A stretch of DNA of 64,000 nt from Pictodentalium vernedei (taxonomy: Eukaryota > Mollusca > Scaphopoda > Dentaliida > Dentaliidae), in the NCBI GenBank assembly GCA_031216915.1, contig CM062297.1, positions 543,824,971-543,888,970 on the forward strand, written 5' to 3'. Each line of letters begins with the position of its first letter. Within the stretch, counting starts at the first letter, position 1. This document shows positions 1 through 8,983 of this stretch, in pieces. Made by a program: the position numbers and the translations under genes. Under the pieces are notes generated by a model. It made no database searches and was not told the origin of the DNA. It worked only from the letters and a program-made list of their open reading frames with translations.

Positions 1-133
1 AAATGATGTGACTTAGAACAGGTGATATAATATTTTGAATGTTTTGAATAACCCGATTTACAAAGGATGATTTACCACTACCCGTGGGACCACACAATAA
101 ACAAGTGAATGGATGCTTCCAACGAGGATCCAT
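1..133 (-). CDS. Packaging-type ATPase (FtsK/HerA/A32-like), N-terminal fragment cut by window edge
   Basis: Reading the minus strand from an ATG at 133-131 gives 44 codons without a stop, running off the left edge. About fifteen residues in is a clean Walker A loop, GPTGSGKS, preceded by a hydrophobic strand (FTCLLC) and followed by a helix-like stretch (SFVNRVIQN). This beta-strand, P-loop, helix order is what DNA-packaging ATPases of Mavericks/Polintons, adintoviruses and NCLDVs look like at their start; in that family the protein pumps genomic DNA into capsids. The gene is on the same strand as, and downstream of, the PC4-like and polymerase genes, which fits such an element. Only the P-loop end is visible, so Walker B and later motifs cannot be tested, and another P-loop NTPase (for example a helicase) is possible. 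The reading frame is seen directly; the family assignment is inferred from motif and context. Confidence 0.7.
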   Translation of the reverse strand, partial: MDPRWKHPFTCLLCGPTGSGKSSFVNRVIQNIQNIISPVLSHII

Positions 134-463
134 CTTTGTTGTTCTATGTGAGTACTACTTCCCTTTTATACCTTTTGGGGAGGTGGCCCCCACTGAACGT
201 GGGGACTACTCCCCCTTTTATACCTTTTGGAGAGGTGGTCAATATGACCCGTCATCCAAAAAATATTTAAAATTGGTGGCCCTCTGACTTACTGGCTGGG
301 GACAGTTTAAGTTTGTTCGATATTTGTCAAGAAGATAAACATCAAATAAATTAAGCGTCATTACCACCTTTTTTTCTTGTTTCTTCGTTTTATACTTTTT
401 TTCTTCTTTTTTTTTCTTTTTTTATAAAAATCATCTATTTACAACATCTATTTACATCTTCAA
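134..463. other. Intergenic spacer between ATPase and PC4-like genes
   Basis: No convincing gene. It contains a short direct duplication around 163-187 and 216-238 (CTTTTATACCTTTTGG followed by a GAGGTGG block). From about 365 to 425 it is T-rich on the plus strand, that is A-rich in the sense of the flanking minus-strand genes. It probably holds the 3' untranslated region of the PC4-like gene and the promoter of the ATPase, but no CCAAT-type module like those of the other two genes is visible. Confidence 0.5.
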
Positions 464-1192
464 TTAGAATCCAATTGTAACAGGTTTCTTGATGGTCATA
501 AATTCAATCACCAAATCCATAATACAACGTCTCTGTTCATTTGTGAGAGGTTTCTCGAACATATCTTCATATTCTTTCTGTACTGGTGGTGGATTCATTC
601 CAGAAGTCTTATGGTGCCACAGTAGATGAACATCATTCTTGTTAACTCTTTCAAGTGCGTCACTAAAACATGTTATAATCTTCTCTTCTTCAGACATCAT
701 TAGGCATACATTATGCTGAATCTGACTTGGGTGATCGACTGTACATCCATAGCATTTTTCTTTCACTACAGCGTCAATGTTCTCTTCGACATAATGAGCA
801 TATGCCAAGCAAAGTTCATGCTGCAAGCGAACTTGCCTGAGTTCACTATCAATTTCATCAACGAACAGTGGTCGTGGTTGGGTTATTCTCACTGTGATCT
901 TCTTCTTCTTCAAAGGTGGTTCTTGATTTGGTTTTTTGAAGTCTTCATGGTTAGTAGGTTTAGTGTCTTCGGGAACTTCAGTTAAAGTTGTTTGTTGGGT
1001 TTTGATGGCTGCATCTACTTCTTCTATTTGGGATTTCAAGGCATTCCATTCTTCTAAAGATAGAGCAATACCAGTCTTCGTAGGATAAGGTTTCTGGTCT
1101 TTTCCCTCAAAGTATCTCCTGAGATGAATCTTCAGTTCACCCTGGTACTGGGTGGCGTTAGCATAAGTCTGCTTGGTGCCAATTCGGAACAT
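464..1192 (-). CDS. PC4-like ssDNA-binding transcription coactivator domain protein of Maverick/adintovirus-type element (intact)
   Basis: 242 residues, uninterrupted. Residues 1-65 fit the PC4/Sub1 ssDNA-binding fold: an N-terminal MFRIG strand, YQGELKIHLRRYF, then TGIALSLEEWNAL, matching the conserved F-x-G-x-x-x-I-x-I-R-x-Y and KxGI-L--x-W-x-x-L pattern of cellular PC4. A charged linker with a Lys cluster (PPLKKKKI) follows at about 93-100. The C-terminal half carries a Cys/His set (CYGC...DHPSQ...HNVCL), likely a small metal-binding or structural module that I cannot name. Cellular PC4 binds melted DNA and aids transcription or replication; here it may serve element replication or late transcription, which is inference. 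It lies upstream of the ATPase and downstream of the polymerase, all on one strand. The ATG at 1192 is chosen because the PC4 strand begins directly with it and a TATA-like box lies about 57 bp upstream. Unlike the neighbouring polymerase it has no stop or frameshift. Confidence 0.75.
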   Translation of the reverse strand: MFRIGTKQTYANATQYQGELKIHLRRYFEGKDQKPYPTKTGIALSLEEWNALKSQIEEVDAAIKTQQTTLTEVPEDTKPTNHEDFKKPNQEPPLKKKKITVRITQPRPLFVDEIDSELRQVRLQHELCLAYAHYVEENIDAVVKEKCYGCTVDHPSQIQHNVCLMMSEEEKIITCFSDALERVNKNDVHLLWHHKTSGMNPPPVQKEYEDMFEKPLTNEQRRCIMDLVIEFMTIKKPVTIGF

Positions 1193-1247
1193 CTTCTCTG
1201 GTCAATGGTTCGATCGTGAATGATGCTAAGTCCATGCTTTGTCTAAT

Positions 1248-1255
1248 CTTATATA
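1248..1255 (-). promoter_or_regulatory. TATA-like box upstream of PC4-like gene
   Basis: On the minus strand the octamer is TATATAAG, starting 63 bp upstream of the ATG at 1192, a plausible distance for a TATA box with a short leader. It lies between the start codon and the CCAAT-containing module at 1329-1463, the normal order of CCAAT box, TATA box and gene. Confidence 0.45.
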
Positions 1256-1328
1256 TCTTTGACGGACGTGATTGAAAACATCACACCAGTTCAACAAATT
1301 TTGATTGAGTTTTTGATTCTTGGTTGGG

Positions 1329-1463
1329 GTTTGTGTTTGTTTCCTATAGGATTATAGGTTAAAGTTGGAAAATTTAGAAAATTAGTATAGAAAGTAATGG
1401 GAAAGAAACACAATGGGAATACAGAAATTTGATTGGTTGATTAACTTCGATCTGATTGGTCAG
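1329..1463 (-). promoter_or_regulatory. Upstream module, copy 1 (two CCAAT boxes), shared with polymerase gene
   Basis: Nearly identical over about 135 bp to 7228-7363, with only around ten differences. Read on the minus strand toward the PC4-like gene it begins CTGACCAATCAGA and includes a second ACCAATCA; both are CCAAT boxes of the type bound by NF-Y. A weaker shared stretch continues to about 1262, containing GACGGACG followed by GAAAACATCAC, which parallels a better palindrome near 7158-7183. Because both copies sit directly upstream of, and point toward, minus-strand genes of the same element, I read them as a duplicated promoter. Confidence 0.6.
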
Positions 1464-1747
1464 TTTGGTGATCAAACTGCAATCTTGATCCTTAAACTGT
1501 AGGATATGGCCCCCTGCATTTTATACTGGCATGGGACAGGTCAAGCTACAAACCTCTGTCCAATGGAGATAAGTCAAATAGCTCGAGTGCACTCTCACCC
1601 CCTACAGTTCGTATCCTCTTTGAGGGAATTTTTTGTTTTGTTCATCAAAAAAGAAAACGAAAACAACATGTCCAACTTAGCAATTTAGTTTTTCTATCAT
1701 AAAAATTTCTCATTTCTTTTAAATATTCACAACAGAGAATTTCTTAG
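1464..1747. other. Short non-coding stretch
   Basis: No gene, repeat or regulatory pattern recognised, apart from being the 5' flank of the PC4 gene's promoter module. Confidence 0.4.
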
Positions 1748-2245
1748 TAATGATGATGATGATGATTTATTCCTTTGGTTATACAATAGGGGTAGCCTAA
1801 AAGACACCAGAAATCAACTTTAAAAAAATGAAATGAAACTAAAAAGTAAAGAAGTATCATCTGGTTCCAATAGGTTTAACCTAAAAGATACCATGAATCA
1901 ACATGTTTTTTAAAATAAATGGAACTAAAAAGTTTTGAATGAAACTAAGTTTTGAATGAAACTAAAAAGTAAAGAAGTATCATCTGGTTCCAATAGGTGT
2001 AACCTAAAAGATACCATGAATCAACATTTTTTAAAATAAATGGAACTAAAAAGTTTTGAATGAAACTAAATTTTGAATAAAGAAGTATCATCTGGTTCCA
2101 ATAGGTGTAACCTAAAAGATACCATGAATCAACACTTTTTTTTAAAAATAAATGGAACTAAAAAGTTTTGAATGAAACTAAGTTTTGAATGAAACTAAAA
2201 AGTAAAGAAGTATCCTCCACTTCCAATAGGGTTAGCCTAAAGTAT
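1748..2245. repeat. Tandem repeat, unit about 108-125 bp, three full copies plus flanking partials
   Basis: The phrase AAAGAAGTATC recurs at about 1848, 1971, 2079 and 2204, each time followed by a TTCCAATAGG block and (in the first three) CTAAAAGATACCATGAATC. Spacings of 123, 108 and 125 bp arise because an internal GTTTTGAATGAAACTAA sub-repeat is present once or twice. Partial units flank both sides, and ATG trinucleotide runs lie at 1751-1766 and about 2255-2278. The array sits between the PC4 and polymerase genes. Confidence 0.8.
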
Positions 2246-2246
2246 A

Positions 2247-2732
2247 TCAGGAACATGATGATGATGACGATAATGATGAAAAAACTCTCTGTATTAGAAT
2301 AAATAAAAAAATTGAAAAAGTCTTTACACTAGAAAAATGTATTGCCTTGTAAGACTTGCCATTTAGAATTTTTTTTTTGAAGACTGCCATATAGGACTTT
2401 TTATTTAGAGAGAAAAACTTGCCATAAAAGACTTTTTGAGGACTGCCATGTAGGACTTTAGAGAATATCATAAAGGACTTTTTACTTTGAGAAAAACTTG
2501 CCACAAAGGACTTTATGAGGACTGCCATATAGGACTTTAGAGAAAAACTGCCATGTAGGACTTTAGAGAATGCCATATAGGACTTTAAAAATTTGATGAG
2601 CCTAATATGATTGAGTAGACCACCTAAAAACCATTTCGGTTTTTTAGGAATTTTTCGGTCATCTAAATATGAGTTTTTGTAGGCAAACTTTAGACTTGGT
2701 TCAGGTTGTAGAAAAATATGACACTCACTCAA
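2247..2732 (-). CDS. Repeat-bearing ORF downstream of polymerase; uncertain whether a gene
   Basis: 161 codons open on the minus strand, beginning 12 bp after the inferred end of the polymerase gene. The first ~45 residues have ordinary composition (MSECHIFLQPEPSLKFAYK). The middle is a degenerate repeat of about 9-12 residues built on K-S-Y-M-A or K-V-L-H-G, encoded by the short tandem DNA repeat at about 2370-2600. The tail is low-complexity Ser. I recognise no domain. The open frame may simply reflect a stop-free repeat, because the repeat unit is read in different frames from copy to copy. It could also be a rapidly evolving small element protein. Confidence that it is a real gene is low. 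Confidence 0.2.
   Translation of the reverse strand: MSECHIFLQPEPSLKFAYKNSYLDDRKIPKKPKWFLGGLLNHIRLIKFLKSYMAFSKVLHGSFSLKSYMAVLIKSFVASFSQSKKSFMIFSKVLHGSPQKVFYGKFFSLNKKSYMAVFKKKILNGKSYKAIHFSSVKTFSIFLFILIQRVFSSLSSSSSCS
2370..2600. repeat. Short degenerate tandem repeat (GCCATATAGGACTTT type)
   Basis: About nine copies of a 16-35-bp unit containing GCCATATAGGACTTT with variants (CCATGTAGGACTTTAGAGAA, CCACAAAGGACTTTATGAGG). Unit length varies because the A-rich spacer between copies varies. It underlies the Lys/Ser/Tyr/Met repeats of the minus-strand open frame here. Confidence 0.7.
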
Positions 2733-2743
2733 TTGTTTCTTCT

Positions 2744-5700
2744 TTAAATCTCTTGTGGTATGGTGCTAACTCCATCTTCTAAAACTCTTCATTTTGGGTA
2801 GAAATATGATAGTCCATCTCTGCTCTGCTGGTAGGTATACATAGTGTTGTCATTCATCACAAATCCTTGGTTGATGTCGGATCCACTTTGTTGAGTCTTC
2901 AAAACTTACAAATATCTGTCTTTCGTTAAATCATTGTGGCGTTTGCTGATTCCTTTACAACTGAATTTATTGGTGGCACCGAAACAATAATATGTTTTAC
3001 TACACAGTCCAACAATGCCGGTTCCTTGCCATTCTACCTTGAACAAGCCTGGAGTTCTCCTGTCAAAACGCTTTCTTTCTTGGCAGCATGAGGGTGACAG
3101 CCATTCTTTGCCTTCTAATTTGGTTTTCACATAATCATCTCTGTGGAAATCACAACACTCTGATGGAAACCACTTGTGATTCTCTTTGTAAAATTCTACT
3201 CTCTTCTCTGGTTTCACTAATTCATCTATGGATGGTATCGAGGTACATAGATATGCAGAATCTGTGTCCATTTCAGCATATTCGAAATCTTGGCGGTTGA
3301 TAAAAGTATCAATGACATCGTAATAGAACTGAAGCATCCGGAGTTTCGCATACTGGTAAACAAAGAATCCGATGTGAAGTGGCAGATCCAACTTGATGGT
3401 CTTCTTGTTGAGTTCGACTTCATATAATGTTTCATCTAATGGATTCAAGGCTCTGAAGGACATGTCATTTACAGCTTTGGTAACTTCTTCGTCATCGCAA
3501 TAGCACACACGTCGATGCTTCTCTTTGTTGGTGACGGTTTTGCCATATCCAGAATTTCCCAACAGCTTCATGGTGTCGGCAACGATCGACTTGTCAGGGT
3601 CAACATCTCCTTGTCTTCTTGCTTCAGATACTTCATTTCCAAATTTGTCAAAACATCTTCTTGGTTTATATTGGATAACTTGATAGACGTGATCAACTTC
3701 AATACCATGCTGGAGGTACCACTGCAGTAAAGGGTTTGCAAACAACATTTTTTCTGCTCCATAGCTTCCGATCAAACTTCTACGGGGTTTCTTCACGATT
3801 CCATTCTTCTCGGCAAAGGACTTCATGTGTTCACCAATATCATCTATGGAAATATCTGTATTCTTGAAGATAGGTGTCATCTCTTCAAAGTACTCTTTCA
3901 GGTGATCTGGTACATGTATATCACATTCGACCAAACCAAACAGTTCACCGGACTTCACTTTGTTTAGTATTTCTTCATCTGTCATCGCACCATCTATTTT
4001 GTCTGAAAAGTTCTCTTTCAGGAAGGCTTTGAGTGTGGCATCGGTCTTCTTCATCTCTCTCCACTCACACTCCCAGATTTCAATAAGTTTATAGCCCAAA
4101 TCGGTGATGTACTTTGCAGTGGTACGAGTGTCTTGTAGCAGTTCTTTCATCGGTTTATCTCTGACTTCATTATGGGTGATAGGAAGGCCATTCTTATCTT
4201 TCATGCAGGTATGTCCATGCCAGAAGCAGCCATGGAATTGGTATACAGTCTGTGTCTCTTTGCACCAACCATCAACAGGCAACTGTCTTCGACCAATCAT
4301 TTTTTCAGCTCCGTTAAACTGATGTCTGATGTGGATGTCATCTCTCATTGATAGAAACTCTAACCATTGTTCAGCCATTTTACCATACTTCATTGGATGT
4401 TCTGGTTTAAACTGTTTTCTTCACGACGTCTAATACTCCAACCCGTTGGCATCTCTTGCATTAGGCACCAAAGATATTCGCATCAAAGCCTATAATACTT
4501 CCACATGGTTTTGATGCTTTGCCATATTTTGTTTCTCTGATTCTGGTAACATCTTTCTCGTAGTATCGGTTGAAGATAATTGAAGGTCCACCACCGATAT
4601 TATCTTTCACCAAGTGATGCAGGTCTTTGTTTTTCTGGTTAAATAATGTGAAGTAAGTGTCATCATTCATGGTCTGGAACAGGTATTTCAACGTGAGACC
4701 CGGAACACTGATACCATCTTTAAACATGTCGATGTGGCGTTCTTGGTAGAAAGTAAACTGCTTGTCACTGCTTCAAGGAATGGTTTTACATCTCGGTTAT
4801 TATACCAGATCAGAAAATCACGGAAAGTTGTCATCTCCAGGTCGTTCCATACATGCTGGCAGTACTGATATTCTTCATTGGATATATTTTCTTTCTTGAA
4901 AGAACTGTAGAAGGCGTCATGGTCTGGTAGGTGGTCTTGATCCAATTTGTTCAAGCTCTCGATCCATTCATATGGTAAAAATCCCTTCGTCACGGAGCAG
5001 CCAAATGCTTTCAAAAACTTGTCATAGCTGAATCCTGGAGCGAGGTAGTTGCAAATATCAACAAACTTGAAAGATTCTGTCGAGACGCACATGTAGTTAT
5101 TCGATTTCTTCACTGCAAACTTGAGTGGATTCTGTCTTCAGGTATGTCATCAGGCCACGCTTGACTACATTCATATCATATTTTCCAGAGTTGAATCCGA
5201 TGACGGGCATCTCTTTCAGGCAGTCTTGCAATTTCTTCTCCAACTTTTGTAAAGGGTGCATCTTGGATGTATCTTCTCCAGTAGCTCTGGCTTCCGCTTC
5301 CAGCGTTTCATCAATTTTCTGTCTGAGTTTAAACAAGGTCCAAGCATGATAGGTCTGCATCAGTTGGTGGCAATGAGATGAAATAGCTGTGAGGTATGTC
5401 ATCATTTCTTCAACAAGTTCTTGAGAATTTCCATTTGTAATAAAACATTTCGGTTCTTGGTATTCTGGAACATTACTACATACACTCACACTCAATGGTC
5501 GGTGTTCTGCTTCCCATATCAGTTTATCACTGTCAGCAGGTAGACTGGATTTGACAAAGTAACTTTCAAAATCAAACGTTGCACGGTATGGATAAAACTT
5601 CTTCTCTTCAGGTACTTCTATACCTTCATCTTCTAACAGATCAAATATGGACTGGGATGGATGGTATACACCGCCAACATACTGGTAATTTACTTCATCT

Positions 5701-7046
5701 GTACAGGTTTTCTCATGACGATTTAATTTCTTCACAGTGTGCCATAATTTGCCGCATTTGCGGCATTCAAAGGATTTGCAGTATTGGTCTATATCGATGA
5801 TGTAGCTAAAATGATTCTTGTAAACGTTCACATACATGGTATCTTCATACTTTCTGTGAGATCTCTGTACTAATTTGGCAACAATTTGGTCATCATCATT
5901 CTTGACAAGTTCATATACTTGGATATTTACTTCAAAACATTTCTCCAAGTCAGGTAATTCGGCTAAATTTACTCCACGGAATTCATTCTTTGGCTTCTTT
6001 GTATACTTGTTGTACATGACATCTGTTGTATTATTCAAGTTGTCTGTTGTGAAACCACTCCATAAAGCTAAACAGCGGAACATGCACAGGTTGTCTTCGT
6101 AGGTAAAATGGCGATTTCTATCTTTCACCAAATCATTTACTGCTTTGTTCTGGAGAATGTAGTCGGGAAGATCTTCTGCCATTCCAATTGGGTGGTCTTT
6201 CAGCTTATTCACATAAAATGTGACGTTCGTAACTCTCTCCACAAACCATTTGGTGTTGGGTCGTTTTAATTTGGCCCATTCCAGGATATCTTCTTCCATG
6301 ACATCATCAAGGAATTCATCAAAGTCTTCTTGGCAGCATACAAGTTGTGGAACATCAAGTACCCGGGCGTTGTTTTGTGATGGATGGTAATACTTCAGTT
6401 CATTCGTTCCATTGTGTCGCAGAATAAAACCAAAACTCAGATTAATTTTAAATCTTAGCTGTTGTGGCAGAAATATGGTAGGCATCAATTCATCATTCAT
6501 CATTTTCAGGTTCACATCGTTGATCCGGTAGTTATATTGGTCCTGGACTCTTCTGTTCATTGTGTGGCGAGTTCTAATAGAACTCCAGTTATCTTCGTAC
6601 ACGGTCAACATCTCATAGGGCTCTTCTTCGGACATCATATTCTTTTCAAACTCAATTGGGTCAACATCTTAATGGGTGGTCGTCGTGATCCGTGGTTGTT
6701 TAGGTGGTCCTCTCTTCGGTTCATCAGTCTTCCTTTTAGATGGTACAGGAACTGGTCGGTGGGCAACGCTCTTGTGTCGATTAAAATGGAGTAGTTGGTT
6801 GAACTCCTGGCCGCAGTCCATACATGTATAGGTCTCCAAACATTTCTTCAGATGGTCAAGGAGATACTCTTTCCTCGTAAAGGTCTTGTTACAGTTGGTA
6901 CAATCGTGGGTCTTCTTCTCTCCGGCGTGCTTGGTACGCACATGGCGATTCCGGTTCCGACGGTCCATAAAGGTCTTTCAACACTCTTCACAGGCATAAA
7001 CATCAGTTCTGGTAACGGCAGTAGCAGCATCAGACTCCATCTTCAT
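2744..7046 (-). pseudogene. Protein-primed-type family B DNA polymerase of Maverick/adintovirus-like element, with zinc fingers and Vsr-like insert; broken
   Basis: Domains in order from the ATG at 7046 or 7040. (1) Three C2H2-type fingers at about 6995-6770; the first contains an in-frame TGA at 6978-6980. (2) An in-frame TAA at 6669-6671. (3) A long segment (6638-5097) with a NLCMFRCLA Cys motif and a later NHFSYI His motif, spaced like an OTU/papain-type cysteine protease (speculative), then another C2H2/C2HC finger, exonuclease motif I (FDFES) and motif II (GFNSGKYD). (4) After a frame change at about 5110-5125, exonuclease motif III (YNNRD). (5) A frame change near 4763-4772. (6) Motif A (FDAN) near 4475, followed by further frame disruption between 4400 and 4480. 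(7) 4393-2906: a Vsr-like endonuclease block (VDGWC, HGCFWHGH, IEIWECEW), polymerase motif B (KLLGNSGYG) and motif C (MDTDS). (8) The conserved C-terminus continues past in-frame stops at 2906-2908 and 2789-2791 to a natural-looking end at 2744. The enzyme family replicates linear element DNA from a protein primer. At least four stops and three or more frameshifts make this copy inactive as read. Confidence 0.85.
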
Positions 7047-7149
7047 AAAAGTTTTGCGAAGGCAAAATTGCTATAGAAAACTCTCTAGCGATGTGTTCAG
7101 TTCGAAGGATCGAAACAGAATGACGCGACGTTATTCTTCTCCGGAATTT

Positions 7150-7195
7150 ATTTCGACGTGACGGACGTTTTTGAAAACGTCACGACGTCACAACG
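7150..7195 (-). promoter_or_regulatory. CRE-like palindrome upstream of polymerase gene
   Basis: The sequence around 7158-7183 forms an imperfect inverted repeat, GTGACGGACGTTTT against AAAACGTCAC, followed by a further GACGTCAC. The related but decayed stretch upstream of the PC4 gene (about 1261-1285) has GACGGACGTGA and GAAAACATCAC. It sits between the shared CCAAT module and the gene start, so it may be a transcription factor site; no factor is proven. Confidence 0.4.
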
Positions 7196-7227
7196 TTTTT
7201 TCATCGATATTTTCATTCTCGATGGGC

Positions 7228-7363
7228 GTTTGTGTTTGTTTCCTATAGGATTATAGGTTAAAGTTGGAAAATTTAGAAAATTAGTATAGAAGTCAATGGG
7301 AAAGAAACACAATGGGAATCCAGAAATCTGATTGGTGGATTAACTTCGCTCTGATTGGTCAGT
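7228..7363 (-). promoter_or_regulatory. Upstream module, copy 2 (two CCAAT boxes), in front of polymerase gene
   Basis: Second copy of the module at 1329-1463, same orientation. On the minus strand it starts CTGACCAATCAGAGC, has a second CACCAATCAGA, then CCCATTGTGTTTCTTTCCC and an A/T-rich block ending CCTATAGGAAACAAACAC. It ends about 180 bp upstream of the polymerase ATG at 7046. Conservation of non-coding sequence upstream of two different genes of one element is best explained by a shared promoter. Confidence 0.6.
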
Positions 7364-7967
7364 GTAAAAACATCTTGTTCCTCATTAATTTTATTATTTA
7401 AAATCATGTAGTTAGGCGGGGGGGGGGGGGGGGGGGCATTTAAAGAAATTGCTAAATATAGACCCTAACAATTAGTTAGGGGGTCAGTTAAGGATGTTAC
7501 TAAAAATAGAGCGTAGGAATTTATAAAAATATAGTTCCAAGTAGAAGCAGAGGATTCTGGGTAAATTTGTCGTATAGCACTACGTGCTACTCTTAATAGG
7601 GAAATAACACGTCATGGGATCCAAAAAAGGGATTCTTAAAGAATTCGAAATAATACAACTTGACGGGTTTATTTGGGTAATTAAATGAGGATTCTGGGAA
7701 AATCCGAACCAGAAAAATACTCTTCTACAAAGGAACACACCCCCGATATCCTCTCGGTACTACGTGCTAAACCGATAAAATGGAAAATCCGTATCAAATA
7801 AAGTCAATTTCGGTGATTTCGGGTGGAGTTTGGTGATTTGGAGGGATTGTCGGATTCTTTGTGGTAATTAGATTTACTCTTCTACAATCGAACACACCTT
7901 CTGAACATACCCCGTATTATTGCAGAAAAATTGGGTAACATAGCAATCACGTGCTACCATAGAAACC
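7364..7967. other. Non-coding stretch with G tract and three TAGCA...TGCTA palindromes
   Basis: No gene seen. A run of 19 G lies at 7418-7436. Three related near-palindromes occur: TAGCACTACGTGCTA at 7575-7589, TACGTGCTA at 7761-7769 and TAGCAATCACGTGCTA at 7941-7956. A phrase ACTCTTCTACAA followed by GAACACACC is found twice (about 7720 and 7875), so part of this stretch is an old internal duplication. The boundary between the virus-like element and flanking DNA may lie here, but I could not find terminal inverted repeats. Confidence 0.5.
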
Positions 7968-8155
7968 AAGATGGCGGCCTCCAGTATACAAAATGGACGA
8001 CGGAAACACGTGCCACCCGAACAACACGCGCTGCGCATGCGCACTCACATCACGTATCACTATGGAGATGACGTCACAACATGGCCGCTCACGCGGGTTA
8101 CCATGACAACACAACATGGCGGCACTAGGTCACGTGACATGACGTCACTTCCGGG
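7968..8155 (+). promoter_or_regulatory. Dense cluster of promoter motifs (YY1, NRF1, CRE, USF, ETS)
   Basis: Within 190 bp, in CpG-rich sequence, I see AAGATGGCGGC (7968-7978, YY1-type), CACGTG (8007-8012), TGCGCATGCGCA (8032-8043, a perfect NRF1-type palindrome), TGACGTCA (8069-8076, CRE), AACATGGCGGC (8113-8123, second YY1-type), GTCACGTGAC (8129-8138, USF/E-box palindrome), TGACGTCA (8140-8147, second CRE) and ACTTCCGG (8147-8154, ETS, overlapping the CRE). These are the words of TATA-less housekeeping promoters. An 83-codon open frame starts at the first YY1-type ATG but has no recognisable protein features. Whether this is a host promoter, a promoter fragment or part of an element is unknown. 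Confidence 0.5.
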
Positions 8156-8983
8156 GTCCTGCACCGGGGTCCTGCCAACTATCCCTGTCCGGGTACATGA
8201 CATACTACTGTTCCCTTACTGAGAGAATCCCTTCTTGAACTTTTAATAAATCGTTAAGGCTGCAGAGATAGGGTAAACTCGAATTGGCATTGCTTAGTCC
8301 GCAAACAAATGGTTTGCGACACTGCCTTTCAATCTTACAATAACTCCAAAAATAGACGAAAAATGCGGATGTATTTATGGCGAAATATCGGTAAATTAGC
8401 TAATCAGATACCTGCATTGGAGAAATGTAATTGCTAGTCTCCCTCTATTGCAGCAAAATGCATGGGCGTCGCGTTTCCCCTTTGAGCCCTGAAACCGCAT
8501 GTAAGTCCCTAGAATCGCGTAGGAACCCACAGAACGCCCCCCCCCCCCCCCCCCCCCCACGTTGGTGTTAATGCAAAGACTTTTCTACTCATTATTAACC
8601 TGTCACCGATCGGGCTAGTTTGGCATTTTTTCTGTCTATTTGATAAACTCTTCCACTCGAACCGCTCACAGCTTTATTCAGGACCGTAAGGTTGGAATTC
8701 AACAACATTTTACCTTAGATCGCATTAAATTGACATTGTGGAAGGAAGGGGGGTGGGCTGGGCTGTGGGGGGGGGGGGGTTGTGGAAGGAGGTAGCCAGT
8801 CACGCCTATTAGACAGTATTATATGTGGAATGGATCAAGATTTGACGATAGTAGATGGAACCTTCAGAAGTACTGTGTCATTCTTGCTGTTGGCGTGGAG
8901 TCACGCTATGATTCAAGGCATGACTTATTCCAAGTCAGGTGCATGCTAATGAGGTCTAAACAACGGGTTGGGAAGGCCTGAAT
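8156..8983. other. Non-coding stretch with C tract
   Basis: Begins with a tandem CCGGGGTCCTGC duplication (about 8153-8177). A run of 22 C lies at 8537-8558 and a G-rich run at 8754-8779. No gene, RNA or mobile element recognised. Confidence 0.4.

Noticed and set aside
7971-8222. 83-codon ORF starting at a good ATG in the promoter-motif cluster
   Set aside because: The ATG is part of a YY1-type AAGATGGCGGC word, the peptide is rich in His/Thr/Arg from CpG motifs, and no protein feature is seen.
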